Shown here: positions 44,781 through 53,222 of the stretch, in pieces | How the letters are laid out: every line of letters begins with the position of its first letter | Position numbering within the stretch: position 1 is the first letter of the stretch | Source of the DNA: Alphaproteobacteria bacterium | Lineage (GTDB): Bacteria > Pseudomonadota > Alphaproteobacteria > JAAEOK01 | Reading direction: 5' to 3' | Assembly: GCA_024244705.1 (NCBI GenBank) | Contig: JAAEOK010000050.1 | Span: 61,807-125,806, forward strand | Length of the DNA: 64,000 bases | Made by a program: the position numbers and the translations under genes | Notes under the pieces: model-generated | The model's database searches: none | Seen by the model: only the letters and a program-made list of their open reading frames with translations | What the model was told of the DNA's origin: nothing

Positions 44781-45611
44781 TCAGGATTTGCGCGCAATCA
44801 CCTCGACGGGGGCGATGCGCCCGGCCGAGATATTCGCGATCATGTTCTGAACTTTTTCGGGGGTATTCCGACCCATGAGAATGTGCGTGCCGAGCGGTGG
44901 CGGGCCGCCGGCCGCCTCCATCCTGGCGCGCATTTGATCGAAGAAGTCGAGGGCGAAATCGCGTCGATTGCGCTCGGCGGTCACTTCGAAACCCGCGGCC
45001 TCCAACAGCTCCTTGTAGTGATCGGGTTCGGAGACCGCGCTCGTTGCCGACGTCGTCGCCCAGGGGACGGGATAGGTCAGCGCGTCGTCGCTGGTGCGCA
45101 TAACATCGTAGATCCCGAACACCGCACCCGGCCGCACGACGCGGCCGACTTCGGTAAATAGTCTTGCCTTGTCCGCGATGTTCATGCCGACGTGCAGCAT
45201 ATAGGCGGCATCGAACCGGTCATCGTCGAAGGGCATGTCGAGGGCGCTTCCCTGTTCGAGGGAAACGCGGTCCTCCAGACCCACCCAGCCCAACAGAACC
45301 TTTCCTGCTTCGACGTACTCGTCGGTCAGGTCGATGCCCGTGACACGGCAGCCGAACCGATCGGCGGCGAAACGCGCCGCGCCGCCCAGTCCGCAACCTA
45401 TGTCGAGGACATGCGTATCGGCGGACAAAGAGAGTTGCGTCAGAAAGTCTTCGGTCGCGCGTCGACCGCCGACATGGAACTCGTCCACCGGCGCGAGATC
45501 ATCGACGCCGACCGTGTCCACTGACATTCCAAGTTCGGCGACCGCCGCTTCGATCGCCTCGACCAATTTACCATGGGTGTAGTGATCCGCGACGTCCTGG
45601 TGGTTTGCCAT
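44781..45611 (-). CDS. class I SAM-dependent methyltransferase
   Basis: The product is 276 aa from ATG 45611. Motif I VLDIGCGLGGAARFAADRFG (~65-84), VTGIDLTDEYV, RFDAAYMLHVGMNI and a GAVFGIYDVMR strand match sterol/quinone-type and glycine-sarcosine-type methyltransferases. It opposes the phage genes on both sides, an inserted bacterial gene. Substrate unknown. Confidence 0.9.
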   Translation of the reverse strand: MANHQDVADHYTHGKLVEAIEAAVAELGMSVDTVGVDDLAPVDEFHVGGRRATEDFLTQLSLSADTHVLDIGCGLGGAARFAADRFGCRVTGIDLTDEYVEAGKVLLGWVGLEDRVSLEQGSALDMPFDDDRFDAAYMLHVGMNIADKARLFTEVGRVVRPGAVFGIYDVMRTSDDALTYPVPWATTSATSAVSEPDHYKELLEAAGFEVTAERNRRDFALDFFDQMRARMEAAGGPPPLGTHILMGRNTPEKVQNMIANISAGRIAPVEVIARKS

Positions 45612-45858
45612 CGTGTCCCCTCTGGTGACTGGAGCCGGCACGAGAATACACCACGTTAGCCGATCATTGGACCACAGCGGGCCCAAAACGGGCTTTCGAG
45701 TCGACCGCGGATAGCGGCCAAGAATCGGTCAAGTCCAGCCATTCCAAGCGATCGGAGTTTTCGCCGGTCACGACCCGCCGATCGGCACCTAGACCGCGTG
45801 GTGCGGGAAGTCGATTCGACCATCCCCATGTTACTTGACCCAATTACGGAGGTTCTTC

Positions 45859-46050
45859 ATGGCCACACGGCAATACGATATCGCCCGTGCCGAGTCTCAT
45901 TTCGAGGTCGGCGAACAGGCGGGCGGGGCGATCACCGACGCCGTCCGCGTCACCATCGACCTGGCACAAATCGCCGACCGCGACGAGGCGGTGCTGCTGA
46001 TCGACAAGATCAGGATGCACGTCCTCGAGGCCGTCTGGCCGCCGGCCTAG
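45859..46050 (+). CDS. small phage protein of unknown function
   Basis: The product is 63 aa from ATG 45859; TACGGAGG lies 8 bp upstream. FEVGEQAGGAITDAVRVTIDLAQIADRDEAVLLIDKIRMHVLEAVW suggests a small alpha/beta fold. It is 3 bp from the tail tubular A gene, so part of that operon. No family recognised. Confidence 0.7.
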   Translation: MATRQYDIARAESHFEVGEQAGGAITDAVRVTIDLAQIADRDEAVLLIDKIRMHVLEAVWPPA

Positions 46051-46053
46051 ACA

Positions 46054-46620
46054 ATGTCGGACGTCGAAATCTGCAACCGGGCACTGCAGAAGATCGGCGC
46101 CGAGGCGCGCATCACCAGCCTCGACGACGATACCAAGGAGGCCCGCGAATGCGGCCGCGCCTACGATCCGGTGCGGCGGGCGGCGCTACGCCTGCATCCA
46201 TGGAACTTCGCCCTCGCCCGCGCCAGCGTGGCCTCGCTATCGGTGGCGCCGGCCTGGGGTTATGCCCATCAGTTTCCGTGGCCGGCTGATGCGCTGCGCA
46301 TCCTGCGGGTCGACGGCGATGGGACGGGTGCGGAATGGCGGGTCGAGGGCCACAGGGTGCTGAGCGACGGCGGCGGCCCGCTGAATGTGCTCTACGTCGC
46401 AGACATCGCCGACACCGCCCTGTTCGACAGCCAATTCAGGGAAGTCTGCGCCCATTTGCTGGCGATTGAGCTGGCCGAGCCGATCAGCCAATCGAACACC
46501 AAGAAACAGATCCTGCGGGACGAACTCGGCGCCTTGCTCGCCGGCGCGACGCGTGCCGATGCCCAAGAGGGCACGCCGGAATCGCTGCCCGAGGACGCGT
46601 GGATCGTGGCCCGGGCCTGA
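46054..46620 (+). CDS. tail tubular protein A (T7 gp11-like)
   Basis: The product is 188 aa. SDVEICNRALQKIGAEARITSLDDDTKEARECGRAYDPVRRAALRLHPWNFALARA is the characteristic adaptor pattern of gp11 relatives, which form the gatekeeper ring beneath the portal. The stop overlaps the next gene's start by one base (TGATG). Confidence 0.92.
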   Translation: MSDVEICNRALQKIGAEARITSLDDDTKEARECGRAYDPVRRAALRLHPWNFALARASVASLSVAPAWGYAHQFPWPADALRILRVDGDGTGAEWRVEGHRVLSDGGGPLNVLYVADIADTALFDSQFREVCAHLLAIELAEPISQSNTKKQILRDELGALLAGATRADAQEGTPESLPEDAWIVARA

Positions 46621-48677
46621 TGACAAAAGCGTCGCCGATCCAGACCAATTTCACTGCCGGTGAATGGTCGCCGCAGCTCGATGGGCGGGTCGATCTGTCG
46701 AAGTATTTCAACGCCTGCGGTGAGCTGCGCAACTTCGTCAGCACGGTCCAAGGACCGGCGAAGCGCCGTCCGGGTACGCGCCATGTGGCCAAAGCCAAGG
46801 ACAGTCTGCGGCGCACCGCTCTCATCCCGTTCGAGTTCTCCGTCACCCAGGCCTATGTCATCGAGGTCGGGGACCAGTATTTCCGCTTCTACCGGGACAA
46901 CGGGCGCATCGAAAGCGGCGGCAATCCGGTCGAGATCGTGACCCCCTATACCGAATCCAACCTGTTCGACGCGGCGGGGCGGCTGCGGCTGAAATTCGCC
47001 CAATCGGCGGATGTCCTGTTCCTCGTCCACCCGTCGCACGGGCCGCGCAAATTATCGCGGACGAGCCACACGGCGTGGACTTTGACCGAGATCGAATTTC
47101 TCGACGGGCCCTACCTACCGACCAATACGTCGGCGACGACGATCACACCGTCGGCCACCACCGGCACCATCACCCTGACCGCGTCGGGCGCGATCTTCAC
47201 CGGCACCGATGTCGGACGCGTGATGCGCCTCAAGATCGGTTCGGCCGATTGGGGATGGATCAAGATCACCGACTTTACCAGCGATACGGTGGTGACCGCT
47301 GTGGTGCAGGCAACCCTGGGCGGGACCACCGCCGACACCGACTGGCGGTTCGGCGCGTGGTCCGATACCAGCGGCTGGCCGGCGACCGTCACCTTCTTCG
47401 AAGAGCGGCTGTGCTTCGGCGGGCCGACCGACAATCCCCAGCGCATGGACATGAGCCGCAGCGGCGATTTCGAGAACTTCGCGCCGTCGGATTTCGACGG
47501 CACGGTGGTCGGGGATCATGCCCTGGCGCTGACCCTCAACGCCAATAACGTCAATGTCATACGCTGGCTGCTCGACGACGAGAAGGGCCTGCAGTGCGGC
47601 ACCGTCGGCGGCGAATGGATCATCGGCGCCGCCTCTTCGACGGACGCACTGACACCCGAAAACGCGACGGCGAAACGGTCGAGCAATTACGGCAGTGCCG
47701 ACCTCATGCCGCAGCGGATCGGGCGGTCGACGCTCTTCCTCCAGCGCGCCGGGCGTAAGCTGCGCGAACTCGCCTTCGTGTTCGAGGACGATGGGTTCCG
47801 CAGTCCCGATATGACCCTCCTGGCCGAACATGTCACCGGGGGCGGCATCGTCGCCATGGCCTACCAGCAGGAACCCGACCGAGTGTTGTGGTGCGTGCGC
47901 GCGGACGGCGCGTTGCTGGGGCTGACATTCGAGCGCGAGCAGGACGTGGTCGGCTGGTCGCGCCACGTTCTGGGCGGATACAGCGACGCGACAAAGAGCG
48001 AACCCGCGATTTGCGAAAGCGTCGCGGCCATTCCCGCCGCCGACGGGTCGCGGGATGAGTTGTGGATGGTCGTGCGGCGCCACGTCAACGGAGATGACGT
48101 CCGCGCGATCGAATACCTCGATGGCGCGTGGGACGACGGCGATCCGGCGGATGCCTTCTTCGTCGATTCCGGCCTCAGCTACGACGGCGCACCGGCGACA
48201 AGTTTTTCCGGCCTCGACCATCTCGAAGGCGACACGGTGGCCGTGCTGGCCGACGGTGCGGTGGCCCCGAACCGCACCGTGACCGGCAGTCAAGTCGATT
48301 TGGAGGTCGCCGCCAGCCGCGTCCATGTGGGCTTGCCCTACACCTCGCGTCTGCGAACCCTGCGTATCGAGGCCGGGGCCGCCGACGGCACCGCCCAAGG
48401 CAAGACCAAGCGTATCCATCGCGTCGCCGTCCGGTTCTATCGTTCTCTGGGCGTGCGCGGCGGTGCCGTTGCCGACAGGCTCGACCCTGTTCCCGATCTG
48501 CGCTTCCGCGATTCGTCGACGCCGATGGACGCGCCCGACCCACTGTTCACGGGGGACGCCGAAATCGCCTGGCCCGGCGGCTATGAGCGCGCCGGTCACG
48601 TGATCCTGGAAACGGCGGAGCCGCTGCCGTGCACAATCGTCGCGGTCATGCCCCAGCTGGTGACCCAGGACCGATGA
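46620..48677 (+). CDS. tail tubular protein B / nozzle (T7 gp12-like)
   Basis: The product is 685 aa, beta-rich, from ATG 46620. IQTNFTAGEWSPQLDGRVDLSKYFNACGELRNFVSTVQGPAKRRPGTRHVA is the conserved start of podoviral nozzle proteins; PATVTFFEERLCFGGPTDNPQRMDMSRSGDFENF and RSSNYGSADLMPQRIGRSTLFLQRAGRKLREL follow. It forms the tail nozzle. The next gene starts inside its stop (ATGA). Confidence 0.92.
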   Translation: MTKASPIQTNFTAGEWSPQLDGRVDLSKYFNACGELRNFVSTVQGPAKRRPGTRHVAKAKDSLRRTALIPFEFSVTQAYVIEVGDQYFRFYRDNGRIESGGNPVEIVTPYTESNLFDAAGRLRLKFAQSADVLFLVHPSHGPRKLSRTSHTAWTLTEIEFLDGPYLPTNTSATTITPSATTGTITLTASGAIFTGTDVGRVMRLKIGSADWGWIKITDFTSDTVVTAVVQATLGGTTADTDWRFGAWSDTSGWPATVTFFEERLCFGGPTDNPQRMDMSRSGDFENFAPSDFDGTVVGDHALALTLNANNVNVIRWLLDDEKGLQCGTVGGEWIIGAASSTDALTPENATAKRSSNYGSADLMPQRIGRSTLFLQRAGRKLRELAFVFEDDGFRSPDMTLLAEHVTGGGIVAMAYQQEPDRVLWCVRADGALLGLTFEREQDVVGWSRHVLGGYSDATKSEPAICESVAAIPAADGSRDELWMVVRRHVNGDDVRAIEYLDGAWDDGDPADAFFVDSGLSYDGAPATSFSGLDHLEGDTVAVLADGAVAPNRTVTGSQVDLEVAASRVHVGLPYTSRLRTLRIEAGAADGTAQGKTKRIHRVAVRFYRSLGVRGGAVADRLDPVPDLRFRDSSTPMDAPDPLFTGDAEIAWPGGYERAGHVILETAEPLPCTIVAVMPQLVTQDR

Positions 48678-49105
48678 GAATCGTTCCCTTCCGCGCCGCC
48701 CACTTCGACCGCCTCGATCTTCAGGCCGCCCAGCGCTTCACCATGCCCTACCTGACGAGCGGTCACGGGCGCTTCCTCGAGACGGCGGGGCCGGCCTATT
48801 CGGCGATCGCCGATGGCCATGTCGTCGGCTGTGCCGGGCTGATCCCGGTCTGGCAGCATCGCGCGATCGGCTGGGCGTTGCTGTCGGACGCGGGTCCCGC
48901 GCGTTTCCATTCCATTCACCGTACGGTGCGCCGACATCTCGATGCTGCGTCGACGCGACGGATCGAGATCTATGTGCGCAGCGATCACGAGCACGGCCAT
49001 CGCTGGGCCCGCGCCCTGGGCTTCCGCTTCGAATGCGGCCCGCTGTGCCGGTTCGACCCGGGCGGCAACGACTACGACGTCTACGTCCGGCTGCGCGACG
49101 GTTGA
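48674..49105 (+). CDS. gp13-like phage protein with GNAT-type fold
   Basis: The product is 143 aa. FRAAHFDRLDLQAAQRF, then AIADGHVVGCAGLIPVWQHRAIGWALLS and HRWARALGFRFECGPLCRFDPGG, match DUF2833/T7 gp13-type proteins with an acetyltransferase-like fold. gp13 is needed for T7 morphogenesis. Position between nozzle and internal virion genes agrees. Whether it acetylates anything is unknown. Confidence 0.82.
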   Translation: MRIVPFRAAHFDRLDLQAAQRFTMPYLTSGHGRFLETAGPAYSAIADGHVVGCAGLIPVWQHRAIGWALLSDAGPARFHSIHRTVRRHLDAASTRRIEIYVRSDHEHGHRWARALGFRFECGPLCRFDPGGNDYDVYVRLRDG

Positions 49106-49114
49106 ACCGTTCCC

Positions 49115-49139
49115 GCGGCGCTCGGGCGCCGCCATTTTT
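49115..49139 (+). terminator. intrinsic terminator before the gp14-like gene
   Basis: GCGGCGC (49115-49121) pairs with GCGCCGC (49126-49132) and TTTTT follows at 49135-49139. It lies just 23 bp before the next start codon, so that gene must be read through or transcribed from a promoter within it. Confidence 0.8.
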
Positions 49140-49162
49140 CTCTAAACGCGAAGAGGTCCCCC

Positions 49163-49534
49163 ATGTCCGGTCCCATCGTTCCCATCGGTCTCGCCGCGCT
49201 CGGTCTGCTCGGCGGCATTCAACAGGCAGCGACCGCCGAGCAGAGCGCGCGGGCGGCCGAGCTCACCGCGCAGTCAACGGCCGACCGCGAACGCCGCGAT
49301 GGGCGCCGGCAGTTGGGGTTGCGGCGGGCGCGCGCCGGTGCCTCCGGCCTCGGCCTCGAAGGGGCACCATTGGAGGTGCTGGCCGACACCGCGGCGGAGA
49401 TCGAACTCGCCGCCCAGGATGCCATTTTTCGTGGCGCGGTTCAGGCCAACGCGCGCCGCAACGAGGGCCGCGGGGCGCTGTTCCGCGGCATCAGCAGCGC
49501 CGGCAAGACCTTGCTGACCAGCGATTTTTCCTAA
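49163..49534 (+). CDS. internal virion protein B-like (T7 gp14 type)
   Basis: The product is 123 aa. A hydrophobic helix (IVPIGLAALGLLGGIQQAA) precedes Gln/Ala/Arg-rich helices with GASGLGLEGAPLEVLADTAAEIELAAQDAIF, a pattern common to podoviral internal virion protein B. T7 gp14 is ejected into the outer membrane to form the DNA channel. This copy is shorter than T7's. AAGAGGTC precedes the ATG. Confidence 0.78.
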   Translation: MSGPIVPIGLAALGLLGGIQQAATAEQSARAAELTAQSTADRERRDGRRQLGLRRARAGASGLGLEGAPLEVLADTAAEIELAAQDAIFRGAVQANARRNEGRGALFRGISSAGKTLLTSDFS

Positions 49535-49569
49535 CACCCGCCAGCGCGACGATCCGCGTCCCGCAGCGA

Positions 49570-49594
49570 GCCCGCTCCGGCGGGGCCTTTCCTT
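49570..49594 (+). terminator. weak hairpin before the tail fibre gene
   Basis: CCCGC (49571-49575) and GCGGGG (49580-49585) form a short stem followed by TTTCCTT. It lies 10 bp before the ribosome site, another instance of hairpin just ahead of a start codon. Confidence 0.45.
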
Positions 49595-49603
49595 GGAGAT
49601 CCG

Positions 49604-50869
49604 ATGACTGTTTCGACCAGCGAGTCCCGCGTCAGCTATGCGGGCAACGGGAGCACCCTGGCCTTCGCCACGACGTTTCCCTTTTTCGACGCCGGCGACC
49701 TGCGGGTGGTCCTGCGCGATGCGGCGGGCGGGGAGACGATCCAGACCCTGACCACGGACTACACCGTGTCCGGCGGTTCCGGATCGTCGGGCACGATCAC
49801 CATGGCGGTTGCGCCGGCCAGCGGAGAAACGCTCGTCATCAGCCGCGAGATGGCGTTCACCCAGGCGGTCGACTATACTGCGGGCGACAAGTTTCCGGCC
49901 GAGACCCACGAACGGGCGTTGGACCGGCTGACCATGCTGGCGCAGCAATTGAGCACGCTGATCGGGCGCCAAGTATCGGCCAAAGAAACGGCCGACCTGT
50001 CGAACTTCGACCTCACGCTGCCGCTGGTGCTGACGACCGGAAAATACCTGGTCATCAACGGGGCCGGGGATGGCTTCGCCCTCGGCGACGGGCCGGTCGC
50101 CGACAGCTCGGCGCTGGTCGTCGTCGATTCGGCGGCGCCGGCCCACCAGACCGGCTTGATCTGGATCGATACCGGCACCGCGAGCAAGCAGATCTGGCGG
50201 CAGTCGGACGGTGTCGATTGGGTGCCGGTGCTGACCGTCAACACCGACACCAACGACGTGACGATTACCATCGCCGACGGCGCGATCACCACCGCCAAGC
50301 TGGCCAACGATGCCGTCGACGCCACCAAGCTGGCCGATGCGCTGATCGCGACCGGCGCGCAGACGATCTGGGTCCCGGCGGCGGCGATGTCCGCCGTGGC
50401 GACCAACGGCGCGGCGGCGAACACGACCGAGCTGGCGAGCAACGACGTCATGGTCGTCGGCTACGACTTCGACGCGGCGGCCGACGAAATGGTCCAGTTC
50501 CAGGTCAAGATGCCGAAGGGATGGGACGAGGGCACGGTCACCGCGCGGTTCGTCTGGCGCCACGGCAGTACGGCCTCGAATTTCGCCGTCGATTGGGGTA
50601 TCCGGGCGCGCGCCTATGGCGACGGCGACGCCCTCGACCAGGCCTTCGGTACCCGGGTCGACGTCGCCGATACCGGCGGCACGACCAACGATGTCTATAT
50701 CTCGCCGGCGACCGGCGCGGTGACCATCGGCGGCACGCCGGGCGAGGGCGACTACGTCATCTTCGAGGTGCGGCGGGACGCCAACGATGCGGCGGATACG
50801 CTGGCCATCGACGCGACCCTGCTCGGCGTCGAGGCGATCTACACCATCGACGCGGCCAACGATGCTTAG
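49604..50869 (+). CDS. tail fibre protein with T7 gp17-like N domain
   Basis: The product is 421 aa. Residues 1-115 are the phage tail-fibre attachment domain (RVSYAGNGSTLAFATTFPFFDAGDLRVVL; DYTVSGGSGSSGTITM; RALDRLTMLAQQL). The middle holds a short coiled/collagen-like stretch (ITIADGAITTAKLANDAVDATKLADALI), and the C-terminal ~150 residues are beta-rich with WGIRARAYGDGDALDQAFGTRV. It binds the receptor. The next gene starts inside its end. Confidence 0.9.
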   Translation: MTVSTSESRVSYAGNGSTLAFATTFPFFDAGDLRVVLRDAAGGETIQTLTTDYTVSGGSGSSGTITMAVAPASGETLVISREMAFTQAVDYTAGDKFPAETHERALDRLTMLAQQLSTLIGRQVSAKETADLSNFDLTLPLVLTTGKYLVINGAGDGFALGDGPVADSSALVVVDSAAPAHQTGLIWIDTGTASKQIWRQSDGVDWVPVLTVNTDTNDVTITIADGAITTAKLANDAVDATKLADALIATGAQTIWVPAAAMSAVATNGAAANTTELASNDVMVVGYDFDAAADEMVQFQVKMPKGWDEGTVTARFVWRHGSTASNFAVDWGIRARAYGDGDALDQAFGTRVDVADTGGTTNDVYISPATGAVTIGGTPGEGDYVIFEVRRDANDAADTLAIDATLLGVEAIYTIDAANDA

Positions 50870-51566
50870 GGTCAATCGGCTGGTCGGCTTCGGCGCCGGC
50901 GGCGGCGCGGCGGCGGCACCGATCATCGCGGCCAGCGAGCTCGACAGCGACCCGGGAGCGACCGGGACGCACGACTACACGGTCGCCTTCCAACCGGGGA
51001 TCGCTTTCTTTGCGGTCGGAAATTTGGACTTCACGCCGTCCAGCTCGCCGCCCAACAGCGTCACCATCGATCCCGCCGGGAGCGCCCTGGCCGCGACCCG
51101 GCGCGTCTTCGCCGGCGGCATTTCGGGCATGCCGCCGAGCGTCTCGCTGTGGACTTACGACAATCGCGGCGGCGGCGTGGCGGGCACCGAGACGGTGCGG
51201 ATCGATCCCGGCGAAACCATCAACGCCAGCGTCATGGCCACCGCGTTCCTCACCGGGACGACGGAGATCCCCAACGAGACCGGCGGCGGCACGACGAGCG
51301 ACGGCACCGGCCTGAGCGAAGCGATCAACGACGCCACCGCGAACGGGATCAACGCCAACGATCTCTATCTGTGGGCGCTCTATGTGCAGAGCTCGTCGCA
51401 GACGATCACCGCCTTCGCCGGCGTCACGGACCACGAAGATACCAGCGAGGGGCGGTTCGCCTTCGGCCACGTCCTCTACGGCGAGGTGGTCGGCGACAGT
51501 TTGGATTTCACGATTTCGGCCAATCAGAACATGGCCCTGGTCACCGCGGGCTTTCGAGGAGTGTGA
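50862..51566 (+). CDS. beta-rich tail or fibre-associated protein
   Basis: The product is 234 aa from ATG 50862, overlapping the fibre by 8 bp. Gly/Ala-rich start, then long beta-like sequence (HDYTVAFQPGIAFFAVGNLDFTPSSSPPNSVTIDP; FAGVTDHEDTSEGRFAFGHVLYGEVVGDSLDF). No enzymatic motif. Likely a second receptor-binding or tail accessory protein. Confidence 0.72.
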   Translation: MLRVNRLVGFGAGGGAAAAPIIAASELDSDPGATGTHDYTVAFQPGIAFFAVGNLDFTPSSSPPNSVTIDPAGSALAATRRVFAGGISGMPPSVSLWTYDNRGGGVAGTETVRIDPGETINASVMATAFLTGTTEIPNETGGGTTSDGTGLSEAINDATANGINANDLYLWALYVQSSSQTITAFAGVTDHEDTSEGRFAFGHVLYGEVVGDSLDFTISANQNMALVTAGFRGV

Positions 51567-51567
51567 C

Positions 51568-52002
51568 ATGCGCTATGCCCATATCGACAACGGCGTCATC
51601 GTTTGGGAGCGGGATTATCGAGTATCGCCCGACCCGGCGACCTTGGCGCGCAAGGCCATCGTGCCGGTGGTCGAGGAACGGCCGGCCTTCGATCCGGCGG
51701 CCGAGGTGCTGGACGGGCCGGCCACGGTGATCGAGCCGACCCGCGTGGTGCGAAGATACGTCGTCCGTGCCAAGACCCGGGCGGAGCTGGTCGGCGATGT
51801 GCGCCAGGCCCGCAAGACCGCGTATCTCGGACAGCTCGGCGAGGATGCGGGCGATTTCCAGAACACGGTGGGTGATGTCTTCGACGCGGTGATCAAGAAG
51901 ATCCGCGCCATGGACGCCGCCGCGCCGGTCGCCGAGCCCGAGTTCGACGCCATGGCCGCGGCCATCGACGCGATCAAGGCCGGCAATCCGAGGCCAGCAT
52001 GA
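51568..52002 (+). CDS. phage tail-region protein, chaperone-like
   Basis: The product is 144 aa. MRYAHIDNGVIVWERDYRVSP, then PTRVVRRYVVRAKTRAELVGDVRQARKTAYL, followed by a helical C half (VGDVFDAVIKKIRAMDAAA, EFDAMAAAIDAIKAG), resembles tail-fibre assembly proteins that sit directly after fibre genes. It overlaps the next gene by 4 bp. Assignment is from position and pattern. Confidence 0.65.
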   Translation: MRYAHIDNGVIVWERDYRVSPDPATLARKAIVPVVEERPAFDPAAEVLDGPATVIEPTRVVRRYVVRAKTRAELVGDVRQARKTAYLGQLGEDAGDFQNTVGDVFDAVIKKIRAMDAAAPVAEPEFDAMAAAIDAIKAGNPRPA

Positions 52003-52307
52003 CGGCGATGCGAAAGATCCTCATCATGGCCGCAGCAGCGGCCTTTTTCATGCCCGCCGCCGAGGCCCACACCGCGCGCTGCTACCCGGCGGCGCGGCTG
52101 TTCGACACGCTGCGCGCGCAATTCGGCGAGCGCCCGGTCGGCGCCGGGGTCGCGGCGTCGGGCGCCTTCCAATTACAGATGTGGGCGTCGCCGGTCGGTA
52201 CCTGGACCCTGGTCTACCTCCGCCCCGACAAGGCGGCCTGCGTGGTCGCCGACGGCGACGGCTGGACCCTGGCGCCGGCCGCGCCCGCCGCCGGCGAGGC
52301 GTCGTAA
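51999..52307 (+). CDS. small secreted protein
   Basis: The product is 102 aa. A signal peptide (1-23, ending AEAHT) precedes a domain with ARLFDTLRAQFGERPVGAGVAASGAFQLQMWASPVGTWTLVYLRPDKAACVVADGDGW, a short conserved type seen in proteobacterial and phage contexts. It may act in the periplasm during lysis. The stop adjoins the next start. Confidence 0.72.
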   Translation: MTAMRKILIMAAAAAFFMPAAEAHTARCYPAARLFDTLRAQFGERPVGAGVAASGAFQLQMWASPVGTWTLVYLRPDKAACVVADGDGWTLAPAAPAAGEAS

Positions 52308-52619
52308 ATGGGCGACGGCAACAGCGGGCAAAGGGTGATGGCGATCGAAAGGGCGCTGACGATGGCGGTCGGCACCCTGCTGGTCGCCATCCTGGTCTGG
52401 TTCGGCACCACCCTGACCGAGGCCAGCCGCAACATCTCGGCCCTCGACGCGACGGCTGAGATTCGCTTCCGCGAGCTCGGCAAGGACGTCGACGAGGTGC
52501 GCACCATCGTCAACGCCAACCGCCGCACCCTCAACGAGCGGACCCGGGTGCTCGAGAACCACGAACGCCGCATCGAACAGGTCGAGCGCCGCTGCTGCGC
52601 CGGCCAGCCGAAACTCTAG
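52308..52619 (+). CDS. one-span membrane protein with coiled coil
   Basis: The product is 103 aa. One membrane span (ALTMAVGTLLVAILVWFGTTL, ~15-36) is followed by a coiled coil (~45-95, with AEIRFRELGKDVDEVRTIVNANRRTLNERTRVLENHERRIEQVERRC). This shape suits an i-spanin-like or holin-accessory role. It is the second membrane-type gene in the presumed lysis block. Confidence 0.75.
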   Translation: MGDGNSGQRVMAIERALTMAVGTLLVAILVWFGTTLTEASRNISALDATAEIRFRELGKDVDEVRTIVNANRRTLNERTRVLENHERRIEQVERRCCAGQPKL

Positions 52620-52675
52620 CCCTAACCGATCCCCGGCCGCCGGCCGTTACCTCCCCGCAATTACAGGAGACACCC

Positions 52676-53044
52676 ATGGCCCTTCGAGATTTCATCAACC
52701 GCGTCAAGCAGGGCGTCGAGGACGTCGCCACCCTCGACGTGATCACCTCGCGCGGCAAGGTCGAGATCGCCCGCACCGAAGCCGGCGAGGTCGATTTCGA
52801 CGCCCTGTTCCAGTCGATCCAGTCGCAGATGACGGTCGGCGAGCATTCGACGATCCGCGTGCTGGCGGCGACCCGCATGCAGTTCGACAAGGATACGCTC
52901 AACTTCATCGCCGACGACCTCACCGAGGAGGACAAGGAGATCCTGCGCACCACCCACTGGCCGGGCGTGCAGAGCGCCATCGTCGGGCGTGAGAACATCA
53001 TCAAGCTCGGTGTCGGCGTGCTCGATGCGATTATTCCCGGTTAG
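52676..53044 (+). CDS. phage-region protein of unknown function
   Basis: The product is 122 aa, mixed alpha/beta: MALRDFINRVKQGVEDVATLDVITSRGKVEIART, AATRMQFDKDTLNFIADDLTEEDKEIL. Family not recognised. ACAGGAGACACCC before the ATG is a good ribosome site. Its 3' end overlaps the lipoprotein gene by 20 bp. Confidence 0.75.
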   Translation: MALRDFINRVKQGVEDVATLDVITSRGKVEIARTEAGEVDFDALFQSIQSQMTVGEHSTIRVLAATRMQFDKDTLNFIADDLTEEDKEILRTTHWPGVQSAIVGRENIIKLGVGVLDAIIPG

Positions 53045-53222
53045 CCTGGTGTTGCTCCTGGCCGCATGCGGCGGCCCGGAGGAACGGCGCATCGAGTGCA
53101 GCCTGCTGATCCTCGACGAACGGATCGTCGTCGGCGCCCGCAACCGGGTCGTCCATCACCGGGTCGAAGGCGTGTGCACGAACCAGATCGCACCCGATAT
53201 GAGCCATGTAGGACAGCGTTAA
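53025..53222 (+). CDS. small lipoprotein, possible o-spanin
   Basis: The product is 65 aa. Signal peptide VSLVLLLAAC gives a lipobox with Cys16-17. The remainder (GGPEERRIECSLLILDERIVVGARNRVV) has two further Cys. Overlapping the upstream gene in another frame is typical of Rz1-like outer-membrane spanins, but no Pro-rich body is present. Its stop overlaps the convergent GH76-like gene. Confidence 0.55.
   Translation: MRLFPVSLVLLLAACGGPEERRIECSLLILDERIVVGARNRVVHHRVEGVCTNQIAPDMSHVGQR

Noticed and set aside
47115..48599. Minus-strand frame over the tail nozzle gene
   Set aside because: No family pattern, and it would overlap the nozzle gene completely.
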